The position numbers and the translations under genes are program-made. DNA of 64,000 bases from UBA1672 sp051967755 (GTDB lineage Bacteria > Pseudomonadota > Alphaproteobacteria > Micavibrionales > Micavibrionaceae). This document shows positions 34,956 to 43,116 of this stretch, piece by piece. Each line of letters opens with the position of its first letter. The first letter of the stretch is position 1. Location of the stretch: contig JBQDYD010000008.1 in the NCBI GenBank assembly GCA_051967755.1, positions 1 to 64,000 of the forward strand, read 5' to 3'. The notes under the pieces were generated by a model. It was not told the origin of the DNA and did not search any database. It saw only the letters and a program-made list of their open reading frames with translations.

Positions 34956-36577
34956 TGAAAATACGCGCTCAAATCGGAATGGTTTTAAACTTGGACAAGT
35001 GTATTGGTTGTCACACTTGTTCAGTGACCTGTAAGAATGTCTGGACATCCCGCGAAGGGGTTGAATATGCATGGTTCAACAATGTTGAAACCAAACCCGG
35101 TGTCGGATACCCGAAGGAATGGGAAAATCAGGAGAAATGGAAAGGTGGCTGGAAACGCCACAAGAACGGTAAAATTCACCCAAAACAGGGCGGACGCTGG
35201 CGCATCTTAGCCAATATTTTTGGTAACCCGAGTATGCCGGAAATTGATGATTATTATGAGCCTTTCACGTTTGATTACGATCATTTGCAAAAAGCTCCTG
35301 AAATGAAAACCATGCCGACTGCGCGTCCCCGTTCGCTTGTAACAGGGCAACGCATGGAAAAAATTGAATGGGGTCCGAACTGGGAAGAAATTTTGGGCAC
35401 GGAGTTTGAACATCGCCGCAAGGATTATAACTTCAAAGATATCGAAGAAGAAATGTATGGTGAGTTTGAAAATACATTTATGATGTATCTGCCGCGCTTG
35501 TGTGAGCATTGTATAAACCCAACATGCGTTGCTTCTTGTCCTTCTGGCTCCATCTATAAACGTGAAGAAGATGGTGTTGTTCTTATTGATCAGGACAAAT
35601 GTCGCGGTTGGCGGATGTGCGTATCGGGGTGTCCTTATAAGAAGATTTATTATAACTGGAAATCCGGTAAGGCTGAGAAATGTACACTCTGCTATCCCCG
35701 TCTTGAAAACGGTGAACCAACGGTCTGTTCTGAGACTTGCGTTGGGCGTATCCGCTATCTAGGCGTCATTCTTTATGATGCCGACCGCATCGAAGAAGCC
35801 GCCAGTGTTGAAAAGGAAGAAGATCTTTATGAGGCGCAGCTCGATATCTTCCTTGATCCACACGACCCGGAAGTTATTGCCGAAGCGCGCAAACAAGGTA
35901 TTCCTGACAACTGGGTTGAGGGTGCGCAAAACTCTCCAATTTATAAAATGGTCATGGATTGGAAAGTGGCATTTCCGCTTCATCCGGAATATCGCACATT
36001 GCCAATGGTTTGGTATATTCCGCCATTATCTCCAGTGCAATCTGCCGCGCAGGCCGGCAAAATACCAACTACGGACGGTATTATGCCTGACTTGGATGAT
36101 ATGCGCATTCCGGTCAAATATCTGGCCAATATGCTCACCGGCGGTAAAGAAGATCCTGTACGTCTTGCCTTAAAGCGTATGATGGCAATGCGTCATTATA
36201 TGCGTGGCAAGATGATTGATGGCACAGATAGATCTAGTATTCTGGACGATGTCGGCTTAACCAAAGATCTGGTTGAGGATATGTACAAAATTATGGCGAT
36301 TGCCAATTATGAAGATCGCTACGTTATTCCAACCAGTCATCGTGAAGAAACATTGGATGCTTTCGGCGAAAGCGGCGGTTGTGGTTTTAGCTTTGGTAAT
36401 GGCTGTTCGAGCCATAGTAACAGTGCCATTGATCTGTTCGAGAATCCAAAACAATCACGTGGTCAATCTGGCAGCACAAAAAGCAATCGCGTCAACACAA
36501 TCTTTGAGCGTGATAAGTACGAAGATGTAGGAAAAGAAAATACCGGCTGCGGCGGTGGTTCCTGTGGTTGTAAGTAA
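34955..36577 (+). CDS. narH: Respiratory nitrate reductase beta subunit
   Basis: A 540-residue Fe-S subunit that passes electrons from NarI to NarG. The first cluster is CIGCHTCSVTC (16, 19, 22) with Cys26. Further clusters are CEHCINPTCVASCPSG and CRGWRMCVSGCPY, where Trp replaces a Cys as is usual for the [3Fe-4S] site, and CTLCYPR. The C-terminal tail is cysteine-rich (GGCGFSFGNGCSSHS, then TGCGGGSCGCK). It starts by TAATG overlap with narG. Confidence 0.96.
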   Translation: MKIRAQIGMVLNLDKCIGCHTCSVTCKNVWTSREGVEYAWFNNVETKPGVGYPKEWENQEKWKGGWKRHKNGKIHPKQGGRWRILANIFGNPSMPEIDDYYEPFTFDYDHLQKAPEMKTMPTARPRSLVTGQRMEKIEWGPNWEEILGTEFEHRRKDYNFKDIEEEMYGEFENTFMMYLPRLCEHCINPTCVASCPSGSIYKREEDGVVLIDQDKCRGWRMCVSGCPYKKIYYNWKSGKAEKCTLCYPRLENGEPTVCSETCVGRIRYLGVILYDADRIEEAASVEKEEDLYEAQLDIFLDPHDPEVIAEARKQGIPDNWVEGAQNSPIYKMVMDWKVAFPLHPEYRTLPMVWYIPPLSPVQSAAQAGKIPTTDGIMPDLDDMRIPVKYLANMLTGGKEDPVRLALKRMMAMRHYMRGKMIDGTDRSSILDDVGLTKDLVEDMYKIMAIANYEDRYVIPTSHREETLDAFGESGGCGFSFGNGCSSHSNSAIDLFENPKQSRGQSGSTKSNRVNTIFERDKYEDVGKENTGCGGGSCGCK

Positions 36578-36604
36578 TAAGATTAGTATAAGAAGGAAAT
36601 AAAA

Positions 36605-36763
36605 ATGAATATTTTTAAAAAACCAGCTTCCAAAGAGAAAGAACAGCTGCCGCAAAATAATAAACCTGCTGAAAAACAGTCAATGACAGAGGAGAAGAAA
36701 GACCCTCATGCAAATGGCGGATGTTGTGGATCATGCGGAGGGCAACAAGGAAAAGGACTATGA
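36605..36763 (+). CDS. 52-residue Cys-tailed protein between narH and narJ
   Basis: The ATG at 36605 has AGAAGGAA about 7 bases upstream. The product begins MNIFKKPASKEKEQLP, is Lys/Glu-rich and disordered-looking, and ends NGGCCGSCGGQQGKGL. The stop overlaps narJ by ATGA, so it is built into the operon. The CCGSCGG end echoes the CGGGSCGCK end of NarH. No family recognised. It could bind metal or Fe-S, or help NarH maturation, but this is only inference from position and the shared motif. Confidence 0.7.
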   Translation: MNIFKKPASKEKEQLPQNNKPAEKQSMTEEKKDPHANGGCCGSCGGQQGKGL

Positions 36764-37467
36764 GAACATTAAAAATATTAGGGTTTTTTCTAACTTATCC
36801 GGCTGAAACACACCGTGAAGTCCTGGATGAATGCCGTATGTTCTTGAAAAAGGAAAACTGGCTGCCGGAAAAGTCCTTGTTAGATTTAGAGAGATTTATG
36901 CAACAATTTGAAGCGCGCGATCTTTTGGATTTACAAGAAGATTACGTTGCGCTTTTTGATCGTACGCCGTCTCTGTCACTGCATTTATTTGAACATATTC
37001 ACGGCGATTCACGCGAGCGGGGGCAGGCTTTAGTCGATCTGGCAAATGTTTATGCTGAAGCCGGGCTTATGATTAATACCGATGAAACGCCGGATTACCT
37101 GCCATTATTCCTTGAATATGTCTCAACGCTTCCGGCTAACGATATGCAGGAGAATCTGGGCAGTGTTGTGAATATTCTTTCCGCACTTGGTGAGCGCCTA
37201 AAAAATCGGGACTCAGTCTATGCCTCTATCTTCGAAGCTATAATTGAAGCCGCTTCTAAGAAGCCCGACCCTAAAGCTGTTGAAAAAGCCCTTAAGAAAT
37301 CGACTGGTGAAGCCTATGACTTACAGCAATTGGATAAAGAGTGGGAAGAGCAGTTTGCTTTTGAAAACACTCAACAAACAACAGGACAAGATAGCGGATG
37401 TCCAAGAGCAGAAGACATGCTTGCACGCATAAATGGTTATCAAAAAGAGGAAAGGGTTAAAAAATGA
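36760..37467 (+). CDS. narJ: Nitrate reductase assembly chaperone
   Basis: A 235-residue TorD/NarJ-family chaperone, needed for Mo-cofactor and haem insertion into NarGHI but not part of the final enzyme. I start at ATG 36760 (MRTLKILGFFLTYPAE), overlapping the preceding small gene, not at 36721. The family hallmarks LFDRTPSLSLHLFEHIHGDSRERG and DYLPLFLEYVSTLP are present. The C-terminal half is charged. It overlaps narI by ATGA. Confidence 0.94.
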   Translation: MRTLKILGFFLTYPAETHREVLDECRMFLKKENWLPEKSLLDLERFMQQFEARDLLDLQEDYVALFDRTPSLSLHLFEHIHGDSRERGQALVDLANVYAEAGLMINTDETPDYLPLFLEYVSTLPANDMQENLGSVVNILSALGERLKNRDSVYASIFEAIIEAASKKPDPKAVEKALKKSTGEAYDLQQLDKEWEEQFAFENTQQTTGQDSGCPRAEDMLARINGYQKEERVKK

Positions 37468-38150
37468 ATGGCAATATAGATTTTTTCCTATTTCAAGTTT
37501 TTCCTTATATCGCAATTTTTATCTTTTTACTGGGTAGCATCCTGCGATTTGATCGTGATCCGTATTCATGGCGTAGCAAGTCTTCCCAGCTTTTACGCCG
37601 CAAACAATTGATCATCGGTAGTATCCTCTTCCATCTGGGAATATTGACTATTCTGGCGGGACATGCCGTTGGGCTACTAACGCCTATTGCCGTTTTTGAT
37701 GCAATCGGCATCTCACACGGAGCAAAACAAATCCTTGCTATCACTGCGGGTGGGATAGCCGGCGTATTTTGCTTTATTGGTTTATTATTGTTACTGCACC
37801 GCCGTTTATTCGATCCGCGTATTCGGGCGACGAGTTCAATCGCTGATATTATGGTGCTTCTATTACTCTTGGCGCAGCTTACACTGGGGATGCTGACGAT
37901 CCCGGTATCCATGCATCACCTTGACGGTCACGAGATGGTAAAATTTATGGAGTGGGCACAGCATATCGTGACATTCCGTGGCGGAGCGCATGAATATATC
38001 GCCGATGTCGCATTGGTGTTCAAAGCTCATATTACATTGGGGCTGTTCCTGCTTGTTGTCTTCCCCTTTACCAGATTGGTTCATGCCTTAAGTGCTCCTG
38101 TAGGCTACGTATTCCGTCCGTATCAAATCGTTCGTAAACGCGCAACATAA
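37464..38150 (+). CDS. narI: Respiratory nitrate reductase gamma subunit (cytochrome b)
   Basis: A 228-residue membrane dihaem cytochrome b oxidising ubiquinol and anchoring NarGH. Five membrane segments are visible. Candidate haem ligands are His in LFHLGILTILAGHAVG (segment 2) and in the pair near FRGGAHEYIADVALVFKAHI. The start overlaps narJ by ATGA. The length is standard. Confidence 0.94.
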   Translation: MNGNIDFFLFQVFPYIAIFIFLLGSILRFDRDPYSWRSKSSQLLRRKQLIIGSILFHLGILTILAGHAVGLLTPIAVFDAIGISHGAKQILAITAGGIAGVFCFIGLLLLLHRRLFDPRIRATSSIADIMVLLLLLAQLTLGMLTIPVSMHHLDGHEMVKFMEWAQHIVTFRGGAHEYIADVALVFKAHITLGLFLLVVFPFTRLVHALSAPVGYVFRPYQIVRKRAT

Positions 38151-38161
38151 GAGAGAAAGCA

Positions 38162-38956
38162 ATGTCAATGCAAACACTGGCACCTGGTATAGAAGTGAAT
38201 GGCATAAAGATTTCACCCGATGAGATTAACGCAGAAGTACAATATCATCCTGCAGAAAGTCTTTTCAGTGCAAAGTATGAAGCCATGAAAGCCCTTGTTA
38301 TTCGTGAAATTCTAATCCAGCGCGCATCTGAACTGGGTTTATGTGATCGCGATGAAGCCATAAAAAAACCGGATGAGGTGATTGATGCTTTGTTAGAACA
38401 GGAAATCACCGTTCCGGAAGCCGATGAAAAAACATGCAAGCATTACTACGAAAACAATAAGGTTAAATTCTTTACATCACCGCTTTTTGAAGTGTCTCAT
38501 ATTCTTTATTTGGCGCCGCCGGAAGAAGAAGACGTACGGAAAGAAGCCAAATCCAAAGCTGATACGGCCTTGGCTAACCTTAAGAAATCTCCGGAGCTTT
38601 TTGAAAACATTGCGCGTGATGAGTCTGGATGCTCCTCAGCCAAGGACGGTGGTCGCCTTGGACAACTAAGTAAAGGACAAACCATGCCAGCCTTTGAAAC
38701 TGCACTATTCCAGATGCAAGAAGGCGAAATCAGCAAAGAACCTGTGGCAACAGAAGTCGGCTATCACATCATTAAAGTTCATAAACGCGCGGAAGGCGCG
38801 CAACTGCCTTATGAGAGTGTTGCAGAATGGATCAAAAATGATCTGGAACAAAAAAGCTGGAATAAGGCTTTTCAGCAATATGTGCAGCTTTTGGCCGGAC
38901 GGTCACGTATTAGCGGTTTTCGATTCGAAGGTGTTCAAACACCGCTCGTACAGTAG
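38162..38956 (+). CDS. Parvulin-type peptidyl-prolyl isomerase (nar-associated, NifM-like)
   Basis: A 264-residue cytoplasmic PpiC-type isomerase without signal peptide. The N-terminal helical chaperone region (about 1-110) is followed by the parvulin core at about 115-215 (EVSHILYLAPPEEEDVR, then GGRLGQLSKGQTMPAFE and EVGYHIIKVHKR). An isomerase of this type commonly follows narGHJI, e.g. in Pseudomonas, and is presumed to help nitrate reductase folding. It starts 12 bases after narI. Confidence 0.88.
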   Translation: MSMQTLAPGIEVNGIKISPDEINAEVQYHPAESLFSAKYEAMKALVIREILIQRASELGLCDRDEAIKKPDEVIDALLEQEITVPEADEKTCKHYYENNKVKFFTSPLFEVSHILYLAPPEEEDVRKEAKSKADTALANLKKSPELFENIARDESGCSSAKDGGRLGQLSKGQTMPAFETALFQMQEGEISKEPVATEVGYHIIKVHKRAEGAQLPYESVAEWIKNDLEQKSWNKAFQQYVQLLAGRSRISGFRFEGVQTPLVQ

Positions 38957-38962
38957 ATACAG

Positions 38963-38976
38963 TTGATTTAGATCAA
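38963..38976 (+). promoter_or_regulatory. FNR box TTGATTTAGATCAA (hemN)
   Basis: Perfect half-sites, centre 41.5 bases before the ATG at 39011. TATGAT at 38998-39003 is a good -10 that would start the RNA at about 39010, the first base of the coding region. Confidence 0.88.
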
Positions 38977-39010
38977 GGGCATTAAAGCGTTTAAGTTTAT
39001 GATAGCGCTT

Positions 39011-40345
39011 ATGATGAATAATGATTTACAGGCTTTACTTCAGAAATATAATTATCCTGTGCCGCGCTATACTAGCTACCCTACGGCGGTACAGTTTAAG
39101 CCTGATTCCACGCCGGATTTGTATATCCGATGTTTGGACGATCTAAATCCTGGTCATCCAATTTCACTTTATGTTCACATCCCGTTTTGTCACAGCCTAT
39201 GTCATTATTGTGGTTGTCACACAAAGATCGTACATTCCTATAGCCCGATAGAACAATATGTAGAATTTCTTATACGCGAGATTGATTTAGTCGGAAAAAT
39301 TCTCAAACAAAAAATTCCTATCTCACGCCTGCATTTTGGTGGAGGATCACCGAACTATGCCAACAGTAAGGATCTTGAAAAAATTGTACGGAGGTTTGCC
39401 AAATATTTTGATATTTCACATATGCAGATTGATATGGAGTGTGATCCCCGATTGCTGAATGCGCAAAAAATCAAGGATTATGCCGCGTTAGGGGTATCGC
39501 GCGTCAGTTTGGGAATTCAGGATTTTAATGAGACCGTTCAGACTGCCATCAACCGCAAACAACCGTTTTCTCAGGTGCAAGAACAGGTCGAATTATTACG
39601 CGCCGCCGGTATCGAAAATATAAATTTTGATCTCATTACCGGATTGCCAGAGCAAACGATTAATACTGTAGAAGAAACATTGAAGCATGTTTTAAGGCTA
39701 AAACCATCGCGTATTGCAGTCTTTCCTTATGCTCACGTGCCGTGGATGAAAAAGCATCAAAAATTGTTGGAGAAATATCATCTGCCTGACACGCAAGAGC
39801 GTTTCGAGATGGGACAACTGGTGCATAAAACTTTAATGGCTGAGGGATATAATGCAATCGGCATCGATCACTATGCTCTAAAAGAAGATGGTTTATCCCA
39901 AGCGCAGGAAAGCGGGGCGATGCGCCGAAATTTCCAAGGCTATACGGATGATCCGGCCAGAACAATACTAGGATTTGGCCTGTCCGCTATCAGCCAATTT
40001 GAAAGCGCCTATATCCAAAACACGACGGACGCGCCTTTATATAGAAAGCAGATAAAAGCTGGCACGTTTCCTACAGCTCGCAACTTGCGACTAAACAATG
40101 AAGACATACGCCGCCGCCAGTTGATAGAACAGTTAATGTGCAACTTTATGATTAATTTCAGCGAGTTCAGAGATATTGATATCCCGCATGTCGCTCTTGC
40201 GCTTCTGGAACAGGACGGCATCATAAAAATGAATAAAAACAAGATCCAGATTCAGGAACAAGGAAAGCCTTTTGTCCGCATTGTAGCATCCTGTTTCGAT
40301 CCTTATTTCAAAAAAGAGAGCCGTCATCATGCAAAAGCTATTTGA
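39011..40345 (+). CDS. hemN: Oxygen-independent coproporphyrinogen III oxidase
   Basis: A 444-residue radical SAM enzyme of haem synthesis that replaces oxygen-dependent HemF. The cluster motif is CHSLCHYC in YVHIPFCHSLCHYCGCHTKI, with GGGSPNY following. LSRIAVFPYAHVPW-like and the C-terminal HemN domain are complete. Two starts lie close: ATG 38999 and ATG 39011. The promoter -10 and FNR box place the mRNA start at 39011, so I use that and call it leaderless. It overlaps nnrS by 17 bases. Confidence 0.94.
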   Translation: MMNNDLQALLQKYNYPVPRYTSYPTAVQFKPDSTPDLYIRCLDDLNPGHPISLYVHIPFCHSLCHYCGCHTKIVHSYSPIEQYVEFLIREIDLVGKILKQKIPISRLHFGGGSPNYANSKDLEKIVRRFAKYFDISHMQIDMECDPRLLNAQKIKDYAALGVSRVSLGIQDFNETVQTAINRKQPFSQVQEQVELLRAAGIENINFDLITGLPEQTINTVEETLKHVLRLKPSRIAVFPYAHVPWMKKHQKLLEKYHLPDTQERFEMGQLVHKTLMAEGYNAIGIDHYALKEDGLSQAQESGAMRRNFQGYTDDPARTILGFGLSAISQFESAYIQNTTDAPLYRKQIKAGTFPTARNLRLNNEDIRRRQLIEQLMCNFMINFSEFRDIDIPHVALALLEQDGIIKMNKNKIQIQEQGKPFVRIVASCFDPYFKKESRHHAKAI

Positions 40346-41492
40346 ACATCCGTTTCTGGGACGTGGGTTTCGCCCGTTCTTTTTTCTTGGCGCATTATAC
40401 AGCGTTATCAGCCTAGCACTTTGGGGCGGTTTTTATGCCGGTCATGTTATGCCGCCTGATTTTATGCTTGATCCGGTATCATGGCATGCACATGAAATGC
40501 TCTACGGTTTTACCATGGCCATCGTTGCCGGTTTCCTTCTTACGGCTGTAGCCAACTGGACAGGCGGCGCGCCTGCACGTCAAATTCATTTGGCGGGATT
40601 GTGCTTGCTATGGATTACAGGACGCATCGTTTTGAATTTTGATGTGGGGTTGCCCACATGGGGCATTATTGCCGTAGAGGTGTCCTTCATTCCTGCATTA
40701 GCGGCATCGTTAGCAATTCCCTTAATTCGCAGTTGGAACAAGCGCAATTTCATTTTTTTGACCTTGTTGAGCGTGTTATTCGCCTGCGATCTATGGTTTA
40801 TGCTGAGTGCGGATAAAGCACCACTTTATGTCGCTTTGATGATGATCCTCGTTATGGTCTCTCTGATTGGCGGGCGCATTATTCCGGCCTTTACTGTTGC
40901 CGCATTACGCCGAAAAAATATTCAGGCTTTTCAAACACCACAAATGAAAATGGATATTGCCGCGCTTGTGTCGCTGGTCGCTGTGACGTTATGTCTTGTT
41001 TTTGCAAAAGAAACGTTGTTATTAACGCTGTGTGCGGGTATTTCGGCACTTATTCATGTCCTACGGATACGCCATTATCACAGTTTAAAAACTCTTGATG
41101 ACCCGATGCTCTGGATATTGCACGTAGGTTATTTATGGCTAGTGGTCGGTTTAGGCTTATTAGCGCTAACAGGATTGGGCATTCTGGCTATACCGATGGT
41201 TGTTCATGCTCTGACGGCCGGTTGTATTGGCTCTATGACACTTGGCATGATGTGCCGCGTTACGTTAGGGCACACAGGCCGCAATCTCACAGCCTCTAAA
41301 CTCACAACAATAGCCTTTGTTTTAATGCAAGGAGCAGCTCTGATACGTGTTTTCGGGCCAATGATAAGTTCCGAATTTTATACAAACTGGATTGTTGGGT
41401 CAGCAACGCTTTGGAGTATTTGCTTTCTTATCTATTTAGGTGTCTACACACCAATGCTGGCAACTCCAAGACCAGATGGAAGAGAAGCCTAA
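40329..41492 (+). CDS. nnrS: NnrS haem-copper membrane protein
   Basis: A 387-residue integral membrane protein with about 12 hydrophobic segments. NnrS binds haem and copper and protects against NO-derived stress. GRGFRPFFFLGALYSV at the N terminus and HAHEMLYGFTMAIVAGFLLTAVANWTG (as two family segments around residues 50-80) are characteristic. The ATG at 40329 overlaps hemN by 17 bases. It is convergent with dnr. Its presence suggests NO is formed by nitrite chemistry or by other community members. Confidence 0.93.
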   Translation: MQKLFEHPFLGRGFRPFFFLGALYSVISLALWGGFYAGHVMPPDFMLDPVSWHAHEMLYGFTMAIVAGFLLTAVANWTGGAPARQIHLAGLCLLWITGRIVLNFDVGLPTWGIIAVEVSFIPALAASLAIPLIRSWNKRNFIFLTLLSVLFACDLWFMLSADKAPLYVALMMILVMVSLIGGRIIPAFTVAALRRKNIQAFQTPQMKMDIAALVSLVAVTLCLVFAKETLLLTLCAGISALIHVLRIRHYHSLKTLDDPMLWILHVGYLWLVVGLGLLALTGLGILAIPMVVHALTAGCIGSMTLGMMCRVTLGHTGRNLTASKLTTIAFVLMQGAALIRVFGPMISSEFYTNWIVGSATLWSICFLIYLGVYTPMLATPRPDGREA

Positions 41493-41496
41493 AACT

Positions 41497-42198
41497 TCAA
41501 CAAGGCTTCTCATTTGGAGAAATATCGCAAAAATCTGCCAAAGCTTCCATATCGGTAATCATAATGCGTTTTCCGTCAACCTGTACACCGTAAGGTTCCA
41601 GCTTTCCAAGCGCGCGAGAAAATGTTTCCGGTTTAATATTCATCCGTGTAGAGATGACCGATTTATCGTAGGGCAGATCAACGATCCATCCTTCTTTCTC
41701 TTCTCGCCTTTTCCGGCAAAAGCGGATAAGGAAAGCGCCGATGCGCTGTGGTGCTGTCCGGGTGGTGACTTGTTCAAGCTGCTGTACCAGATAATGTTGC
41801 CGCGCGGCAATGGCGCCCAGCATCCGTAAGGCAAATTGGCTATCATCTTCGATTTTTTGAACAAAAAAACTACGTGGTATTTCAATTAACGAAGTGTCAT
41901 TCAACGCTTGTGCGTTAACCGGATAGGTTTTTGTGTCGTTGAATACGGCAGCTTCAGCAAAAGATTCACCAGGGCCAAAGACATGAATAATGACCTCTTC
42001 GCCTTCCTTAGACACACGATATAATTTTACCCAACCCTCAAGAATAATGAAGAAAGCATCGGCCTTATCGCCCATAGCAAAAATATCGCGTCCTTTTGCA
42101 TAGGTTTTCTTATGACATTTATCCGCAAGAGCGCCGATTGCTTCGAGGTCGACACTATGAAATAAAGTTGTTTTTTTTATAATATCTGTAGTGTTCAT
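41497..42198 (-). CDS. DNR/NnrR-type Crp/Fnr regulator
   Basis: A 233-residue Crp/Fnr regulator of the DNR or NnrR kind. A cyclic-nucleotide-fold domain (about 15-120) precedes the dimer helix and winged HTH (about 170-215) with the same recognition core PETFSR (190-195) as the other island regulator, reading TTGAT. There is no N-terminal cysteine cluster; only four scattered cysteines (28, 161, 224, 233). Such proteins typically sense NO through haem. It is downstream of nnrU on the same strand with a 20-base gap. Confidence 0.9.
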   Translation of the reverse strand: MNTTDIIKKTTLFHSVDLEAIGALADKCHKKTYAKGRDIFAMGDKADAFFIILEGWVKLYRVSKEGEEVIIHVFGPGESFAEAAVFNDTKTYPVNAQALNDTSLIEIPRSFFVQKIEDDSQFALRMLGAIAARQHYLVQQLEQVTTRTAPQRIGAFLIRFCRKRREEKEGWIVDLPYDKSVISTRMNIKPETFSRALGKLEPYGVQVDGKRIMITDMEALADFCDISPNEKPC

Positions 42199-42218
42199 CG
42201 TTAATACTCTTATTTCAT

Positions 42219-42905
42219 TTACAGTGGCGGATACGGAGTTATGCCGAACAAATACCCATGAAAACTATAAAGTAAAAGATATAGTAATAAACCTAAAATA
42301 ATGCCTTTTATGTCAGATGCTGTGAATTGAAAACGTCCAGACCATAAAGAAGATGAACATAGAAGAACCGCATGAGTATTCTGAGCTAGTTCTTGCCACC
42401 TTTGTGCGCCCAATTCTCTTTTACGCTTTCTATCAATAATCTTAAGCCCCAATATAGAAAACACAGCAAAAATTCCGAACATAAGAGCCAGCGGATACTC
42501 CCCGTTCGGCACAATGTGAGAAGCCGACCACAGAAAAAATCCCCATAAAATCGGGTGACGCGTCAATGCCACAATTAAACTCGGCTTTCCCGGATTAAAA
42601 CCTTGTGTTCTTGCGGCTATGGATAGAGGGTTGGGAACAACAAAACCTGAGATAAGCAATACACATGCGAACGGCATTAGTATGTTGGGAACCCAATATA
42701 ATGCATGTATCCAGGGCCATATTTGAATACGGGACGCATGTTGCGCGGCAATCACCAACCAGGCAAGCAAACCCAGGCTGAGCAAAGAATATATAAATAG
42801 ATATAGCTTTTCGCCCCATTTACGCACCAGAAAGCTTCGCAAGCCCGAACGAGCGACTAAAGAATGAGAAGCTAGAAATATAAGTAGCGCGAACCAAAAT
42901 TCCAA
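42219..42905 (-). CDS. nnrU: NnrU-family membrane protein
   Basis: A 228-residue membrane protein with 6-7 hydrophobic segments, HS in segment 1 (LLIFLASHSLVAR) and LTRHPILWGFFLWSASHIVPNG, a DUF1295/NnrU-like core. NnrU proteins belong to nitric oxide-related clusters and resemble isoprenylcysteine methyltransferases. The frame starts with TTG 42905 preceded by GAGAGG about 9 bases upstream. The FNR box lies only 15 bases upstream, too near for activating this gene. It is operonic with dnr. Confidence 0.87.
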   Translation of the reverse strand: MEFWFALLIFLASHSLVARSGLRSFLVRKWGEKLYLFIYSLLSLGLLAWLVIAAQHASRIQIWPWIHALYWVPNILMPFACVLLISGFVVPNPLSIAARTQGFNPGKPSLIVALTRHPILWGFFLWSASHIVPNGEYPLALMFGIFAVFSILGLKIIDRKRKRELGAQRWQELAQNTHAVLLCSSSLWSGRFQFTASDIKGIILGLLLYLLLYSFHGYLFGITPYPPL

Positions 42906-42919
42906 AATTTTTACCTCTC

Positions 42920-42933
42920 TTGATTCAGATCAA
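42920..42933 (+). promoter_or_regulatory. FNR box TTGATTCAGATCAA (moaA operon)
   Basis: Perfect half-sites. TATCAT at 42953-42958 gives a start near 42965, just upstream of the moaA leader riboswitch. It probably serves the rightward moa operon; for nnrU it would overlap the ribosome-binding region. Confidence 0.88.
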
Positions 42934-42977
42934 GTTCTTTCTTTTAGGTCTTTATCATACTGAAAATATAAAGATAT

Positions 42978-43100
42978 GCCATGCTTGTTAAAGCGTGGTG
43001 GCTCTGAAGCCTTTATGACCTAAGTTCGCCAGCATCTGCCTTGGCGGATATGGCGTTCAGGCCGGGGTTATGTGTGGAAACGCCATGATCTCCCGTGTTT
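42978..43100 (+). ncRNA. Candidate molybdenum-cofactor riboswitch in the moaA leader
   Basis: The leader folds into an ordered structure. CCATGCTT/AAGCGTGG (42979-42998) forms a hairpin, and GGCTCTGAAGCC follows. An 11-nt tetraloop receptor CCTAAG (43019-43024) and TATGG (43049-43053) enclose CGCCA/TGGCG. A long hairpin (43065-43092) is capped by a GAAA tetraloop (43077-43080). GAAA plus CCTAAG/TATGG is the tetraloop-receptor pair. Position before moaA and the terminal GAAACGCC segment resemble the Moco RNA motif. CTCC (43090-43093) could also pair with the moaA Shine-Dalgarno GGAG (43106-43109), giving a switch. Confidence 0.7.
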
Positions 43101-43116
43101 GGAAAGGAGTTAAAAC

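Noticed and set aside
42905..42933. FNR box 42920 activating nnrU
   Set aside because: It lies only 15 bases before the nnrU start; a class II start would fall inside the gene. It suits the moa direction.
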